The position numbers and the translations under genes were made by a program. A stretch of DNA of 64,000 nt from Aquilaria yunnanensis (lineage: Eukaryota > Streptophyta > Magnoliopsida > Malvales > Thymelaeaceae): contig CM077595.1 in the NCBI GenBank assembly GCA_039654915.1, positions 51,677,501 through 51,741,500 of the forward strand, written 5' to 3'. Under the pieces are notes generated by a model that did no database searches, was not told the origin of the DNA, and worked only from the letters and a program-made list of their open reading frames with translations. Shown here one piece after another: positions 35,241 to 48,774 of the stretch (positions within the stretch are counted from its first letter, which is position 1; the number at the start of each line of letters is the position of its first letter).

Positions 35241-35276
35241 TCTTAAAAGGATCTTGGTGCGCCAAGAATTCCAACA

Positions 35277-38200
35277 ATAGAAATGTTCACAAATTCTTTG
35301 GAATGAAATGGAAACATTCGCAACTTGTTTGGAATGAAATGGAAACATTCACAACTGGTTTGGAGTGAAAGTGAAACACTCACAACTTGTTTGGAATGAA
35401 ATGGAAACATTCACAACTTGTTTCGAATGGATTGGAAACAACATCCTTTGGAATGAAATTGAAACATTCACAACTTGTTTGGGTGAAATGGAAACATTCA
35501 CAACTTGTTTGGAATGAAGTGGAAACACCCACAACTTGTTTGGAATGAAATGAAAACATTCACAACTTATTTGAAATCAAATGGGGACATTCACAACTAG
35601 TTCGGAATGATTGGAAACATTCAAAACTTGTTTGGAATGAAATGGAAACACTCACACATTGTTTGGAATGAAATTAGAACATTCGCAAGTTGTTTGGAAT
35701 GAAATGGAAACATTCACAACTTCTTGGGAATGAAATGGAAACATTCACAACATCTTTGGAATGAAATTGAAACATTCATAACTTATTTGTAATGAAATGG
35801 AAACAATCACAACTTGTTTGGAATGAAGTGTAAACATTCAAAACTTTTTTGGAATGAAGTGGAAACTTTCAAAACTTGTTTGGAATAAAGTCGAAACATT
35901 CACAACCTCTTGGGAATGAAATGGCAACATTCACAAGTTGTTTGTAATGAAATGGAAACATTCACAACTTGTTTGGAATGAAAAGGAAACAATCACAACT
36001 TGTTTGAAATGAAGTGGAAACATTCACAACTTATTTGGAATGAAATGGAAACATTCACAAGTTATTTGGATTGAAATGCAAACATTCAAAACTTGATTGG
36101 AATGAAATGAAAACATTCACAACTTGTTTGGAATGAAATGGAAACGCTCAAAACTTGTTTGGAATGAAGTGGAAACGCTCAAAACTTGTTTCGAATAAAG
36201 TGGAAACATTCACAACTTGTTTGGAATAAAGTGGAAACATTCGCAACTTGTTTGGAATGAAAGGGAAACATTCACAACTTCTTTGGAATGAAGTGAGGAC
36301 ATTCACAACTAGTTTGGAATGAATGGAAACATTCAAAACTTGTTTGGAGTGAAAAGGAAACGCTCACAACTTGTATGGAATGAAATTGGAACGTTCACAA
36401 CTTGTTTAGAATGAATGGAAACATTCAAAACTTTTTTAGAATGAAATGGAAATATTCACAACCTGTTTGGAATGAAATTGAAACATTAACAACTTGTTTG
36501 GAATCAAATGCAAACATTCACAACTTGTTTGGAATGAAATCGAAACATTCACCAGTTATTTGGAATGAAATGGGGACACGGACAACTAGTTTGGAATGAA
36601 TGGAAACATTCCAAACTTGTTTGGAATGAAATGGGCAATTTCACAACTTGTTTCGAATGAAATTGGAACATTCACAACTTGTTTGGAATGAAATGGAAAC
36701 ACTCACAACTTCTTTGGAATGAAATGGAAACAGTCTCAAGTTGTTTGGAATGAAATGGAAACATTCACAATTTGTTTTGAATGAATTGGAAACATTCAAA
36801 ACTTGTTGGAAAGAAGTTGAGACATTCACAACTTTTTTGGAATGAAATTGGAACACTCATAACTAGTTTCGGAATGAAATGGAAACATTCACAACTTGTT
36901 TGGTATGAAATGGAAACATTCATAAATTGTTTGAAACAAATGGAGGCATTCAAAACTTGTTTCGAATGAAATGGAAACATTCACAACTTGTTTGGAATGA
37001 AATTGAAACATTCACAGCTTCTTTGGAATAAAATGGAAGCACTCAAAACTTATTTGGAATGAAATGGAAACACTCACAACTTGTTTGGAATGAAATGGAA
37101 ACATTCACAACTTCTTTGGAATGAAATGGAAACATTCACAAATTGTTTGGAAAGAAATGGACACGTTCACAACTTGTTTGGAATGAAATGGAAACATTCA
37201 CAACTTGTTTGGAATGAAATTGAAACATTCACAACTTGTTTGGAATGAAATGGAAACATTCACAACTTGCTTGGAATGAAGTGGAAACATTCACAACTTG
37301 TTTGGAATGAAGTGGAAACATTCAAAACTTGTTTGGATTGAAGTGAAAATATTCACAACTTATTTGGAATGAAATGGAAACATTCACAACTTCTTTGGCA
37401 CGAAATGGAAACATTCACAAATTGTTTGGAATGAAATGGAAACATTCCAAACTTGTTTGGAATGAAATGGAAACATTCACAACTTGTTTGGACTGAAATT
37501 GAAACATTCACAACTTGTTTGGAATGAAATGGAAACATTCACCACTTGTTTCGAATGGAATGGAAACAACATCTTTGGAATGAGATCGAAACATTCACAA
37601 CTTGTTTGGGGTGAAATGGAAACATTCACAACTTGTTTGGAATGAAGTGGAAACACCCACAACTTGTTTGGAATGAAATGAAAACATTCACAACTTATTT
37701 GGAATGAAATGGGGACATTCACAACTAGTTTGGAATGAATGGAAACATTCAAAACTTGTTTGGAATGAAATGGAAACATTCACAACTTCTTGGGAATGAA
37801 ATGGAAACATTGACAACATCTTTGGAATGAAATTGAAACATTCACAACTTATTTGTAATGAAATGGAAACAATCAGAACTTGTTTGGAATGAAGTGGAAA
37901 CAGTCAAAACTTGTTTGGAATGATGTGGAAACTTTCAAAACTTGTTTGGAATGAAGTAGAAACATTCACAACTTTTTGGGAATGAAATGGCAACATTCAC
38001 AAGTTGTTTGGAATGAAATGGAAACATGAAACATTTAGAAGTTGATTGGAATGAAATGGAAACATTCACAACTTGTTTGGAATGAAGTGGAAACATTCAG
38101 AACTTATTTGGAATGAAATGGAAACATTCACAAGATTTTTGGAATGAAATGGGGACATTCACAACTAGTTTGGAAAGAATGTAAACATTCAAAACTTGTT

Positions 38201-38397
38201 TAGAATGAAATGGATATATTCACAACTTGTTTGGAATGAAATTGGAACATTCACAACTTGTTTGGAATGAAATGGAAACATTCACAACTTGTTTGGAATG
38301 AAATGGAAACATTCACAACTTGTTTGGAATGAAAAGGAAACATTCACAACTTGTTTCGAATGAAATGGAAACAACATCTTTGGAATGAAATGGAAAC
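35277..38397 (+). repeat. 31-bp satellite, array 3
   Basis: About 100 monomers continuing array 2 beyond solo LTR B. Variant order is recognisably related to arrays 1 and 2 (for example the GGAAACAACATC variant at about 35425, 37563 and 38370, and GAATGTAAAC at 38177) but more diverged and not in simple phase with them. It ends in GAAAC (38393-38397), one target-site copy of NA1. Confidence 0.93.
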
Positions 38398-39513
38398 TGA
38401 TGCGAACCTCGATGGTTTAAAGACCATGAAATGCGCCCAAGATGTTTTTCAAGCTCCACAAGACATCAAAGAGACTGGATTTTAAGACCCCCACCCCTAA
38501 TCAACCTGTGACTAGAAACGAGAAGTATAAGAACACCAAGAACACAAGCACACTTGGGCACCAAGGTAGTCCACAAAGAACCAAAGAGAATTTTTCTAAA
38601 AAGTAGCAATATTATTTCATGTCAAGGCTACTGTTTTACAACCAGAATATGTGCCTATTTATAGGCCTAAACTAGGGTAAAAGACTTAGCAAAATTCGTA
38701 GCCCAAGTCACCTAGGAAATCTAGTTACAAAGGACTCGAGAAAACCTAGTCAAACTAGGATTCCTACACCCTTTTAACACATGTTTAAGGTGTGCAGCGA
38801 ATTCCATTTATCCTAAGTGACCTGAATCACTTCCATGGCCTAAATAACATCCTAAATAATGTAAATAAATAGGAAAATAAAATAAAAGACGTTACAAAAC
38901 AAGATTGGCCATAAAAACCCCAAAATAGCCTTCTCAGGTGGTTCTTGCTTGTGTCTTCAACTTCAAGCTGAAATCCGAACATTATGCAGCCATGATTTCT
39001 CAAAATTTAAAGAATGAAAGTTGTAGATATCTTTCTTAGCCTCGAAACCACACCTGAATCACACAAAATGGACATCTAAAACCAAAGATATGCCCAAAAT
39101 ACTACAACTGCTTCTGAACCAGCGATAACTCGCAAATCGCGACTTTGAAGCTAAATTTGACCTTCTTAACGTGAAAAATGGTTTCATGGTCTTCATATGA
39201 TTTGTAGCTCCAAATGTTATCTTTCCAATGAATCAAGAATCACTTAATTCTGATCCATTTAGCTCAAGATATGATTTTTCTACCAGAACATCGCCAATCT
39301 GTCAACATCCAAGCTTGGCCATCATCTCGATATGATTCCTTGCATGTTTCAGCAGCTCCTTGCGAAATTCCATGTCCATTCTCCATGAAGAAGCTTGAAA
39401 AAAAGGCTTGTAGTGCACTCGAGAGCTCCTTAGCTTTCTTCCTTGTCATTGGTCCATTAGAAACCTTTAATGGGTCCTTGCCTTCCTTGACTGTGCCTTC
39501 TTTGATCATATCA
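38398..39513 (-). repeat. NA1 3' LTR (type b)
   Basis: 1116 bp; on the minus strand TGATATGATCAAAG at 39513 to GGTTCGCATCA at 38398. The first part encodes GPMTRKKAKEL in line with the polyprotein tail. Confidence 0.92.
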
Positions 39514-39527
39514 GCTCCCCCCTCCTT
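39514..39527 (-). other. Polypurine tract, NA1
   Basis: The minus strand reads AAGGAGGGGGGAGC directly before the 3' LTR. Confidence 0.88.
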
Positions 39528-39529
39528 AG

Positions 39530-42246
39530 AAAGGATTCATCCTCGAATCAAAGCCTACATTAGAAAAGGGAATTGAATCAATAATAATGAAATAATCAAC
39601 ACATAAGCACTTACCTTTTACATAAGCACCAATAGCATGGAATGCTTGTGTATGGAGCTTTAATCTTGTGAAAAAACCTGAACCAATATCCAAATGCAAT
39701 GATAATTTTGATACCTCCATGGTCAAAAACAAAGTTAGAAGCAATTACCACAAAAAATCTAAAAGTTTGCACAATTTTCATCTTAACTCTGGGCATCACT
39801 TTCATTGCCTTTACCATCTAAAAAACATTACTCTCACAACTAGAAAAAGTGTTGGAATAATTTACCTTAGGGATGCTGTGTGCACTCAAAACAAATGGAC
39901 CTAAACTCACATAAGTGTCAAGGTCATGAAAAGCACAAGTTATGCATGTAAAGACAGTACTTTGCATAGGCCATTCAATAAACAAGAATTGAACACAATG
40001 TACCCTAAACTAATAACAAAACTAGGATGCACCAATTCCACAAAAATCCTAAGCATTTTAAATGAAACAAGATTGGAGTAGATAGGATTTAGTGAAACCA
40101 ATTCAGTAGCAAACTTATTTTTGCATGTATATGCACAACAATGCATGAAATTTGTGAATGAAATGTGACCCAAAACAAAGGACTCAACATACCTCCTTAA
40201 AAGGCTGAATTTGAAACCAGAATTTTCACTCAAAATAAAAACGTTTAGGTTTGGACATAAAGCAAAAATATCAAGGTTCAAAAGCTTGTGTAATGCATGT
40301 GTCATGGCAAAAAAATGCTTGCTGGGAATTAAAGATTGACACACAAAAATGGGCTGAACATGAATGGCAATCAAAGTAGTATGTAATGTATGTGTATGAG
40401 CTAATTTATGCATGAAAAATTCCAAAGAAGTAGATTTAACTTGAGACAGAACAAAACAATGTGAAATGGATGCAAAACAAACAAATTCAAAAACAAAAGA
40501 CTCCAAAACAGATTTTTCTTTAGAGAAACTCAAGCAATTCCAAAGATGATTTGACAAAGCCAAAGAATTAGAAGCTTTAAAACCATATTTTGTCAAAGTT
40601 TCATGCTTACTTCCTGCTCTTAATCTAGTTTCATGAAAACCATTCTTCAAAACAACATTGCAAGCAAACACACATTGTTTGAGATTTTTATGCAAAACTA
40701 CATCAAATCTAGGTGTTAGGAAGAAATACATTATAGTGGTTGGACTTAGTCTCCAAGTATCTTCCTTTGGAACCACAAAATTTTGACCTTTGCACTCAAT
40801 CACTTTGGGTGGAGTTGTAACAATTTCATCCCCTTGAACCATAGGATAAGAAATAATGTTAGGCAAACTTTTGCATATGAAATCACTTGGACTCGCCTCA
40901 AATTGTTCCTTTTCAACCTCCTTTGTTGGTTTGATGCATGGGACATGACTTGGAATATTGGGAACACCAACTTCTTTAATGGGCAGTAGCTCACTTGATT
41001 CTTGTAACTTATCTCCACTTAAGTCCTGAAAAGAAGACAACACAACACTACAAGAAGACTTCGTTATGTTAGATGAAAGTATGGCTTCTTTGTAGGTCTC
41101 TCTCTTCACTCGACTTGGGTTCATTGCACTCTTGTCTTCTCTCAACTTCGCACTCAATTTCTTCTCTCGGGAACTCTCCACTCTTCTTCCCCTCATGTTC
41201 ACTCTTCTCCCTTAATTTTTCAGTTCTTCTCTCGGCTTTCCCCTCATTACTCTTGCCCTCAACTTTCCCCTCATTCACTTTTCTCTCAACCTCACTTTGA
41301 AGTTTTCTTTGATCCTCCAAGACTTGTTGTGGTGAAAGTGGTACAAGCATGATTGACTTTTCTTCTTGAGGGTGAGACAAGTCTCCTTTTATGGCCTCCA
41401 CTTTTAGCTTGGGTACTTCTCTCACATCCTTACTCCATGCTCCTCTCTATGTGGAAATTCCTCCTTGACACATCTTGGATGCCTTTGCTCTCTTGATGCT
41501 CCTTTCAGCCTCGGTGGCATGGTAAAGCAAGTCCTCCATATTGAAATAAGGCACCATTTCCAATTTGTTGGCTATCTCATGGTTGAGACCATTGATGAAT
41601 CTAGCAATGGTGGTCTCCTCATCCTCAATGATGTTGGCTCGAGTCAAGGTCATTTCTAAGTCTTTATGGTAGTCCTCCACACTCCTTTGGCCTTGCACTA
41701 GTCTTTGAAGCTTGAGGCGTTGATCTCTAGTGTAGTAGCTAGGCACAAATCTCCTCCTCATTAATGCCTTAAGGGCTCTCCATGTGTGTATGGGCTCATC
41801 TTCATTCCTTCTCCTAGAAGTAACATCCTGATTCCACCATACAAGAGCATAATTAGTGAACTTTATGGTCACCAATTTAACCTTCTTTTCCTCAGAGTAA
41901 TGATGGCAATCAAACACCATCTCAATCTTTTGCTCCCATTCCAAATATGCATCGGGATCACTCCTCGGAAAGGTGGAATGGTAAGCTTGATGGAATTTAG
42001 GTTGTGATCTTCTCTTGGCTCCCCCCTCCTTGGAAGCCCATGGTCATGCCAATGTCCTTCTTCCTCCTTGGGTTCTTCTCTTCTTGGACCTCTCCTTGGT
42101 TGCAAGATGGGATTTGGTCTCCTTGGCAGCCTCAAATCAATGTCCTCAATCCTCCCCACAAGTTTATTGAGAGTTTCTTGAAGCTCTCTCATGGTTGGCT
42201 CATCATTGTTTCTAACTTCCATCCTCCTATCCTCCTGGCCCTCCAT
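39530..42246 (-). pseudogene. NA1 gag-X frame, disrupted
   Basis: gag starts at 42246 (MEGQEDRRME). A 4-bp deletion near 41970 shifts frame; the capsid domain continues in 41944-41447 ([19 protein letters not shown]). A TGG to TAG stop lies at 41449-41447, with the charged linker following in the same frame. A 2-bp deletion near 41110 moves domain X into another frame (about 41107-39940, ~390 codons without a stop), and further shifts follow before the tail near 39530 (FDSRMNPF, shared with G2's DSWMNPSK). X matches NA3 closely and extends beyond its truncation (VKAMKVMPRVKMKIVQTFRFF). No zinc knuckle, protease, RT or integrase. Confidence 0.85.
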
Positions 42247-43124
42247 ACTCCTAAAAAACAAAGATCCTCATAAACACTCACCTCACGTGTTTCACTCAAA
42301 AGATGAACACTCAAACACTCAATTTGTTAGTCAGATAGTGCTATTCAAAGAGTTCTCAAAAGTTCTAAGAAAACTGTCCTCAAAGCACACAAGAAAACTT
42401 GAATCCTTAAAGAACTATTTTGACTCCAAAAGAGGTGGGCTAAACAAGCTTTAAAAGACTCTAGGAAGCTCTTGCAATTGATGATCACAAGAACCACAAA
42501 GAAAGCTTTTTGGCTTAAAAACAATGGGATAGGTTTTGGGGCTCAAAACTTTCAACACTTTGAGAAAACTTCTTTTGCAAGCTCTTTTCTTTTCTTTTTC
42601 TTTTTCTTTCTCTTCCTTGTTTTTTCCCTTTTTTTTTTATTTTTTCTTGCTGTTTTGATGCTAAACAAATGTTCTCCTTGAAATTCCTTGCTGCCAAAGA
42701 CAAAAAGTCAGTTTTCTATTCGGCCAAAACAAGAAACTATTGAAACTTGAACAATTTGAAACAACTTTTATTGTACTGAAACTTCCTCAATTTGGATCCT
42801 TCTTTTTTTGGTGCTTTCTTGACTTTAGGATGCTGGAAACAATAAAAACAAGAAAGATTAATAGGGCTGGACACGAAACAGAAAGATAAGAAATAAACAA
42901 GATCAATTGAATTAAAACTGAGAACACTAGACAACACGGATTGACTTCTTTTTGTTGTTTTTTTGTGATTTTTGGACTTGACCAAGGATGGAATAAAAAG
43001 GATAGACCTGAAACAAGAAGAAAAAGGATTAAAATAGAGGATTAAGACATGAATTTACTGAACAAAATTGAAAGAAAATGAAGAGAAACAAGAACACAAA
43101 GATATGTCCTTCAATGGAACTTGT
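42247..43124 (-). other. NA1 leader
   Basis: About 880 bp, homologous to the NA3 and G2 leaders, with a purine tract (minus strand) at about 42577-42655. No conserved frame. Confidence 0.8.
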
Positions 43125-43138
43125 GGCTCTGATACCAA
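43125..43138 (-). other. Primer-binding site, initiator Met-tRNA (NA1)
   Basis: The minus strand reads TTGGTATCAGAGCC next to the LTR end at 43140. Confidence 0.93.
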
Positions 43139-43139
43139 C

Positions 43140-43482
43140 TGATGCGAACCCCGATGGTATAAAGACCATGCAATGCACCCAAGATATTTTTCAAGCTCCA
43201 CAAGACATCAAAGAGACTGGATTTTAAGACCCCCACTCCTAATCAACCTGTGACTAGAAACGAGAAGTATAAGAACACCAAGAACACAAGCACACTTGTG
43301 CACCAAGGTAGTCCACAAAGAACCAAATAGAATTTTTCTCCAAAGTAGTAATATTATTTCATGTCAAGGCTGCTGTTTTAGAACCAGAATATGTGCCTAT
43401 TTATACCTAAACTAGGGTAAAAGACTTAGCAAAATTCGTAGCCCAAGTCACCTAGGAAACCTAGTCAAACTAGGATTCCTAT
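43140..43482 (-). repeat. NA1 5' LTR, U5/R end piece
   Basis: 343 bp from the LTR 3' terminus (TGATGCGAACCCC in plus reading) to the NA2 insertion point. Its last five bases, CCTAT (43478-43482), pair with CCTAC at 57478-57482 as the NA2 target-site duplication with one substitution. Confidence 0.9.
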
Positions 43483-44525
43483 TGATGCGAACCCCGATGG
43501 TATAAAGACCATGAAACGCGCCCAAGATATTTTTCAAGCTCCACAAGACATCAAAGAGACTGGATTTGAAACCCCCACCCCTAATCAACCTATGATTAGA
43601 AACGAGAAGTATAGAACTCCAAGAACACAAGCACACTTGTGCACCAAGGCAGTCCACAAAGAACCAAAGAGAAAACCTCTCCAAAGAGCAATATTATTTC
43701 AAAATTTTTCTATATGTTTACACCTAGAATATGTGCCTTTATATAGGCCTAAACTAGGGTAAAAAACTGGGAAAAATTCGCAGCCTAAGTCCTTTAGGAA
43801 TCCTAGATACAAAGACATAGGAAATCCTAGTCAAATTAGGACTCTAATTCCTAGTTTGAACAAGTTTAATGAATGCAGCATATGCCACTTGTCCAAAACG
43901 ATTTAAAACTATTCCATAGCCTAAATAACTTCCTAAATAATGTATCTAAATAGGATTTGAATGAAAATAAACTATAAATACAAGATTGGCCATGAAAACC
44001 CCAAAATAGTCTTCTCGGGTGGCTCCTGCTTGTGTCTTCAACTTCAAGATGAAATTCGAACTTGATGCAACCATGATTTCTCAAAATTAAAAGAATGAAA
44101 GTTGTAGATATCTTTCTTAGATTTGAAATGAAACCTGAACCACACAAAATGGACATCTAAACCCAAAGATATGGTCAAAATACTGCAATTGCTTCTGAAC
44201 CAGCGATAACTCGCAAATGGCGACTCTGAAGCTAAATTGGACCTCCTTAACGTGCAAACCGGGTTTGATGGTCTTCATATGATTTGCATATCCAGATGTT
44301 ATCTTTCCAATGAATCAAGAATTACTCAATTTCGATCTGTTTAACTCAAGATATGATTTTTCTACCAGAACATCGCCAATCTGTCAACATCCAAGCTTGG
44401 CTATCATCTCCATATGATTCCTTGCATGTTTCAGCAGCTCCTTAGCCTTCTTCCTTGTCAATGGTCCACTAGTTATCTTCAATGGATCATTGTCATCCTT
44501 AGTTTTGCCTTCTTTGATCGTATCA
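43483..44525 (-). repeat. NA2 3' LTR
   Basis: 1043 bp, in direct contact with the truncated NA1 LTR, so two LTRs lie head to tail here. On the minus strand it starts TGATACGATCAAAG at 44525. Confidence 0.92.
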
Positions 44526-44536
44526 GCTCCCCCCTA
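44526..44536 (-). other. Polypurine tract, NA2
   Basis: The minus strand reads TAGGGGGGAGC directly before the 3' LTR. Confidence 0.86.
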
Positions 44537-47259
44537 CTTAGAAGGATTCGTCCTCGAATCAAAAACTGCATTAGAAAAGGGAATTGAATCAATAACAATG
44601 AAATAATCAACACATAAGCACTTACCTTTCACATAAGCACCAATAGCATGGAATGCTTGTGTATGGAGCTTTAATCTTGTGCAAAACCTGAACCAATATC
44701 CAAATGCAATGGTACCTCCAGGATCAAAAACAAAGTTTGACACAATTAGCACAAAAAATCTGAATGTTTGCACAATTTTCATCTTAACTCTAGGCATCAC
44801 TTTCATTGCCTTTGCCATCTCAAAAACATTATTCCCAAAACTAGGAAAAGTATAGGAAGAATTTGCCTTAAGGATGCTGTATGCACTCAAAAGAAATGGA
44901 CCTAAACTCACATAAGTGTCAAGGTCATGAAAAGCAGAAGTTATGCATGTCAAGACAATAGTTTGCATCGGCCATTCAACCAAACAAGAATTGAACACAA
45001 TGTGGCCTAAACTAATAACAAAACAAGGATGCACGAATTTCACAAAAATCCTAAGCATCTTAAATGAAACAAGATTGGAGTAGATAGGATTAAGTGAAAC
45101 CAATTCAGTAGCAAACTTATTTTTGCATGTATATGCACAACAATGCATGAAATTTGTGAATGAAATGTGACACAAAACAAATGACTCAACATACCTCCCT
45201 AAAAGGCTGAATTTGAAACCAGAATTTTCACTCAAAATAAAAACTTTTAGGTTTGGACATAAAGCAAAAATATCAAGACTCAAAAGTTTGTGTAATGCAT
45301 GTGTCATGACAAAAAGATACTTGCTGGAAATTAAAGATTGACACAAAAAAATGGGCTGAATATAAATGGGAAACAAAGAAATATGTAATGCATGGGTAAC
45401 AACCAATTTATGCATGAAAAATTTCAAAGAAGTAGATTTAACTTAAGGCAAAGCAAAACAATGTGAAATGGATGCAAAACTAACAAATTCAGAAACAAAA
45501 GACACCAAAACAGATTTTTCTTTAGAGAAACTCATCGAACTCAAAAGATGATTTGACAAAACCAAAGAATTAGAAGCTTTAAAACCATATTTTGTCAAAG
45601 TTTCATGCTTACTTCCTTCTCTTAAATCTAGTTTCATGAAATCCATTCTTCAAAATAACATTGCAAGCAAACACACATTCTTTGAGATTTTCATGCAAAC
45701 CCACATCAAATCTAGGTGTTAGGAAGAAATACATTACAGTGGTTGGACATAGTCTCCAAGTATCTTCCTTTGGTGTAGGAACCACAAAATTTTCACCTTT
45801 GCACTTAATCACTTTGGGTGGAGTTGCAACAATTTCATCCCCTTGAACCATAGGATAAGAAACAATGTTAGGCAAACTTTTTCATATGAAATCACTTGGA
45901 CTTACCTCAAATTGTTCCTTTTCAACCTCCTTCATTGGTTTGATGCATGGGACATGACTTAGAATATTAGGGAACACCAACTTCTTTAATGGGCAGCAAC
46001 TCACTTGATTCTTGTAGTTCATATTCACTTAATTCTTGAAAAGAAGACAACACAACACTAGAAGAAGACTCCATTAGGTTAGATGAAAGTATGGCTTCTC
46101 TGTAGGTCTTTCTCTCTTCACTCGGCTTGGGTTCATTGCACTCTTGTCTTCTCTCAATTTCGCACTCAATTTCTTCTCTCAGGAACTCTCCACTATTCTT
46201 CCCCTCATGTTCACTCTTCTCACTTAATCTCTCGGTTGTTCTCTCCGCTTTCCCCTCATCACTCTTGCCCTCAACTTTCCCCTCTTTTTCTTTTCCCTCA
46301 TCCTCACTTTGAAGTTTTCTTTAATCCTAGAAGACTTGTTGTGGTGAAAGTGGTACAAGCATGATTGACTTTTCTTCTTGACGCCGAGACAAGTCTCCTT
46401 TTGTGGTCTCCATGTTTGGCTTCGGTACTTCTATTACATCTTTGCTCCATGCTCATTTCCATGTGGAAATTCCTCCTTGACACATCTTGGATGCCTTGGA
46501 CCTTTTGATGATCCTCTCGGCCTTGGTGGTATAAGAAAGCAAATCCTCCATGTTCAAATAAGGTGCCATTTCCATTTTGTTGGCAATCTCAGGATTGAGA
46601 CCATTAATGAATCTATCAATGGTGTTCTCCTTATCCTCCATGATGTTGGCTCGGGTCAAGGTTATCTCCAAGTCTTTGTGGTAGTCCTCCACACTCCTTT
46701 GGCCTTGCACTAGCTTTTGAAGCTTGAGGCGTTGATCTTTAGTGTAGTAGCTAGGAACAAATCTCCTCCTCATCAAGGCTTTAAGGGATCTCCATGTGTG
46801 TATGGGCTCCTCCTCATTCCTTCTCCTAGAAATAACATCCTGATTCCACCATACAATAGCATAATTAGTGAACTTTATGGTAGCCAATTTAACCTTCTTT
46901 TCCTCGGAGTAATGATGGCAATTAAACACCATTTCAATCTTTTGTTCCCACTCCCAATATGCATCAGGATCACTCCTCCCTTGGAAAGGTGGAATGGTAA
47001 GCTTGATGGAATTTAGGTTGTTATCCTCTCTTGGCTCCCCCCTCCTTGGAAGCCCCTGGTCATGACAACGTCCTTCCTCCTCGGGTTCTTCTCTCCTTGG
47101 ACCTCTCCTTGGTTGCAAAATAGGATTTGGTCTCTTTGGCAATCTCAAGTCAATGTCCTCAATTCTCCCCACAAGTCTATTGAGAGTTTCTTGAAGCTCT
47201 CTCATGGTTGGCTCCTCATTGTGTCTCACTTTCATCCTCCTATCCTCCTGGCCCTCCAT
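44534..47259 (-). pseudogene. NA2 gag-X frame, disrupted
   Basis: gag starts at 47259 (MEGQEDRRMK) and is intact through the capsid domain ([20 protein letters not shown] ... ERIIKRSK) to a TGA at 46455-46453, where relatives read on through an Arg-Gly pair. The charged linker follows, with further lesions, then domain X in pieces (45875-45609, 45646-45443, 45427-44534). The last piece is the longest C-terminal X sequence in the window, almost 300 codons, reaching the tail FDSRTNPSK just before the polypurine tract. X therefore ends with the same short tail as G2 gag-pol. Confidence 0.84.
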
Positions 47260-47390
47260 ACTCCTGAAAATAAAAAAGATCCTCACAAACACTCACCTCA
47301 CGTGTTTCACTCAAAAGATGAGCACTCAAAACACTCAATTTGTTAGTGAGATATTGCTATTCAAAGAGTTCTCAAAAGTTCTAAGAAAAC
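47260..47390 (-). other. NA2 leader, gag-proximal piece
   Basis: Leader next to the gag start, ending in AAAAC (47386-47390), the left target-site copy of the nested Copia-1. Confidence 0.85.
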
Positions 47391-48445
47391 TGTTAGTATT
47401 GTGCCCAAAAAGCCAATCATGAGATGATTGTATTTTTGCACATTGAGTCATGATATTTTATTGAGGCATTAATCCAGCAATTTTGTTTGTTGTTTTGTTT
47501 CTGCGTAACGTAATAAACATAATTGTAACCCTAGAATAATGATATTCTTAAATGTCCCTAGTCTAGTATTATTGTGGAGCGGGTTGCAATAATACATAAT
47601 GACTAGCATATGTGGAGACTAATATGAGATATGTAGTCTACATATGGGTACAAGTTGGAGAACTTGTGTACTGGACCGACCCACCAAGAGAACACTTCAT
47701 GGATCGTTATATGAGTGTCATAAGTGATTCTCATAGTGATCATGGTATATGTAGTCCTTCGACCTATGATCATCAAGGTTCCCTACATGTGAGTCACATA
47801 CTTTGATACTTTCCTTTGTTGCTCGTAACTGAGTGAACTTGAAGGAGGTCATTGGGTATGTCACATATCATGCGGAGGGATTTGTATGATCAAGATGGGA
47901 TTTGTCCCTCCTATGTAACGGGAGTGATATCTTTGGGCCCCTTGATAGAGTGAGACTTAGAAAATGCATGGCCATGCTCCGATGAGTTGATATATGATAT
48001 CAATGTCATCAGTTTAAGTTAGTCTACTCGGTAATCAAGAAACCAAAGATTGGGCTATACGAGAGTGACACATTCCATGTCTCGTGCTTAGTCTTGATAT
48101 CTTGGACAAAGGGACAATGGCATATATCGGTGATGATCATAAAGGTTCAGTCGATTCACCGACAATCTTGTCACTTGGGTAGCAATGATGTGTTGCTAGA
48201 CACCGCTCATTGCTTATGATTATAAATGTGATTTATGATCATTGCCAACATGGCAAGAGCCTATTGGGTCGCACACGTAGAGCTATTTGGATCATTAGAG
48301 TGCATGGGCTAATTATTTGGGTTATGGTTTCACTTTAATTTCGTATTAATAATGGGCCAAGGAGTTGAGCCATTATTAAGCCCGAAATTAAATCCTAATT
48401 GGATTAGGGCTTTGAAACCCATTAGGCCTGGAAGTTGAGTCTCAC

Positions 48446-48453
48446 TATAAATA
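48446..48453 (+). promoter_or_regulatory. TATA box of the Copia-1 5' LTR
   Basis: TATAAATA in TCTCACTATAAATACAAC, conserved in all four Copia-1 LTRs in the window (also 55322-55329, 63088-63095 and minus strand 4263-4256). Confidence 0.72.
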
Positions 48454-48635
48454 CAACTTTTAAGTGAGAAATTCGTAGGTCTCCTTGCCCTAGCCTCCCA
48501 AAAGGACAGCCACACTCTTCTCTTGCAATTCCTTGGAGGACACAAGCTAGCACTGCGAGTGCAAGAGAAACGCATCTGCCGGGACGTGGTGGAAGCGTGG
48601 TGATCCCGAGAGGCTCGTGTGGATACCATAGAGAG

Positions 48636-48658
48636 CCTGAACACGTCAACTGTTCAGG
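48636..48658 (+). other. Inverted repeat downstream of the LTR promoter
   Basis: CCTGAACA (48636-48643), a 7-nt loop, TGTTCAGG (48651-48658): a perfect 8-bp stem in the transcribed part of the LTR, about 115 bp before the LTR end. Conserved in the other Copia-1 LTRs. It could be an RNA hairpin in the R/U5 region. Confidence 0.6.
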
Positions 48659-48774
48659 TTTTGTGATTCGACTCTACAGTTGAGTGAGAGATCTCAACCG
48701 AAAATTAGGTATGAAATTTTCGAACACCCGGTTTACCCCGTTTCACTTGGATTCTGTTGGGTTTCGGTCAACAG

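Larger units (their letters stand above)
33838..35276 (-). repeat. Solo Copia-2-type LTR (copy B)
   Basis: 1439 bp on the minus strand, TGTTGGAATTCTTGG at 35276 to CTGAAATCTTCA at 33838. Flanks are ATGGA (33833-33837) and ATAGA (35277-35281), a target-site duplication with one change, inside a satellite monomer. AGCT array at about 34838-35240 and repeated spacer modules at about 34375-34790. Confidence 0.92.
47391..48773 (+). repeat. Copia-1 5' LTR
   Basis: 1383 bp, TGTTAGTATTG to TTTCGGTCAACA. It is 33 bp shorter than the 3' LTR because the U5 end (CCGCTGCGCTGTTTGGCTCC region) is missing, although the primer site is intact. TATA box TATAAATA at 48446-48453. Confidence 0.92.

Noticed and set aside
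48330..48649. Conserved 75- and 104-codon frames in every Copia-1 LTR (also 4060-4379, 55206-55525, 62972-63291)
   Set aside because: They recur only because the LTR recurs, lie opposite or across the promoter/R region, and overlap each other in different frames. No protein family is recognised.
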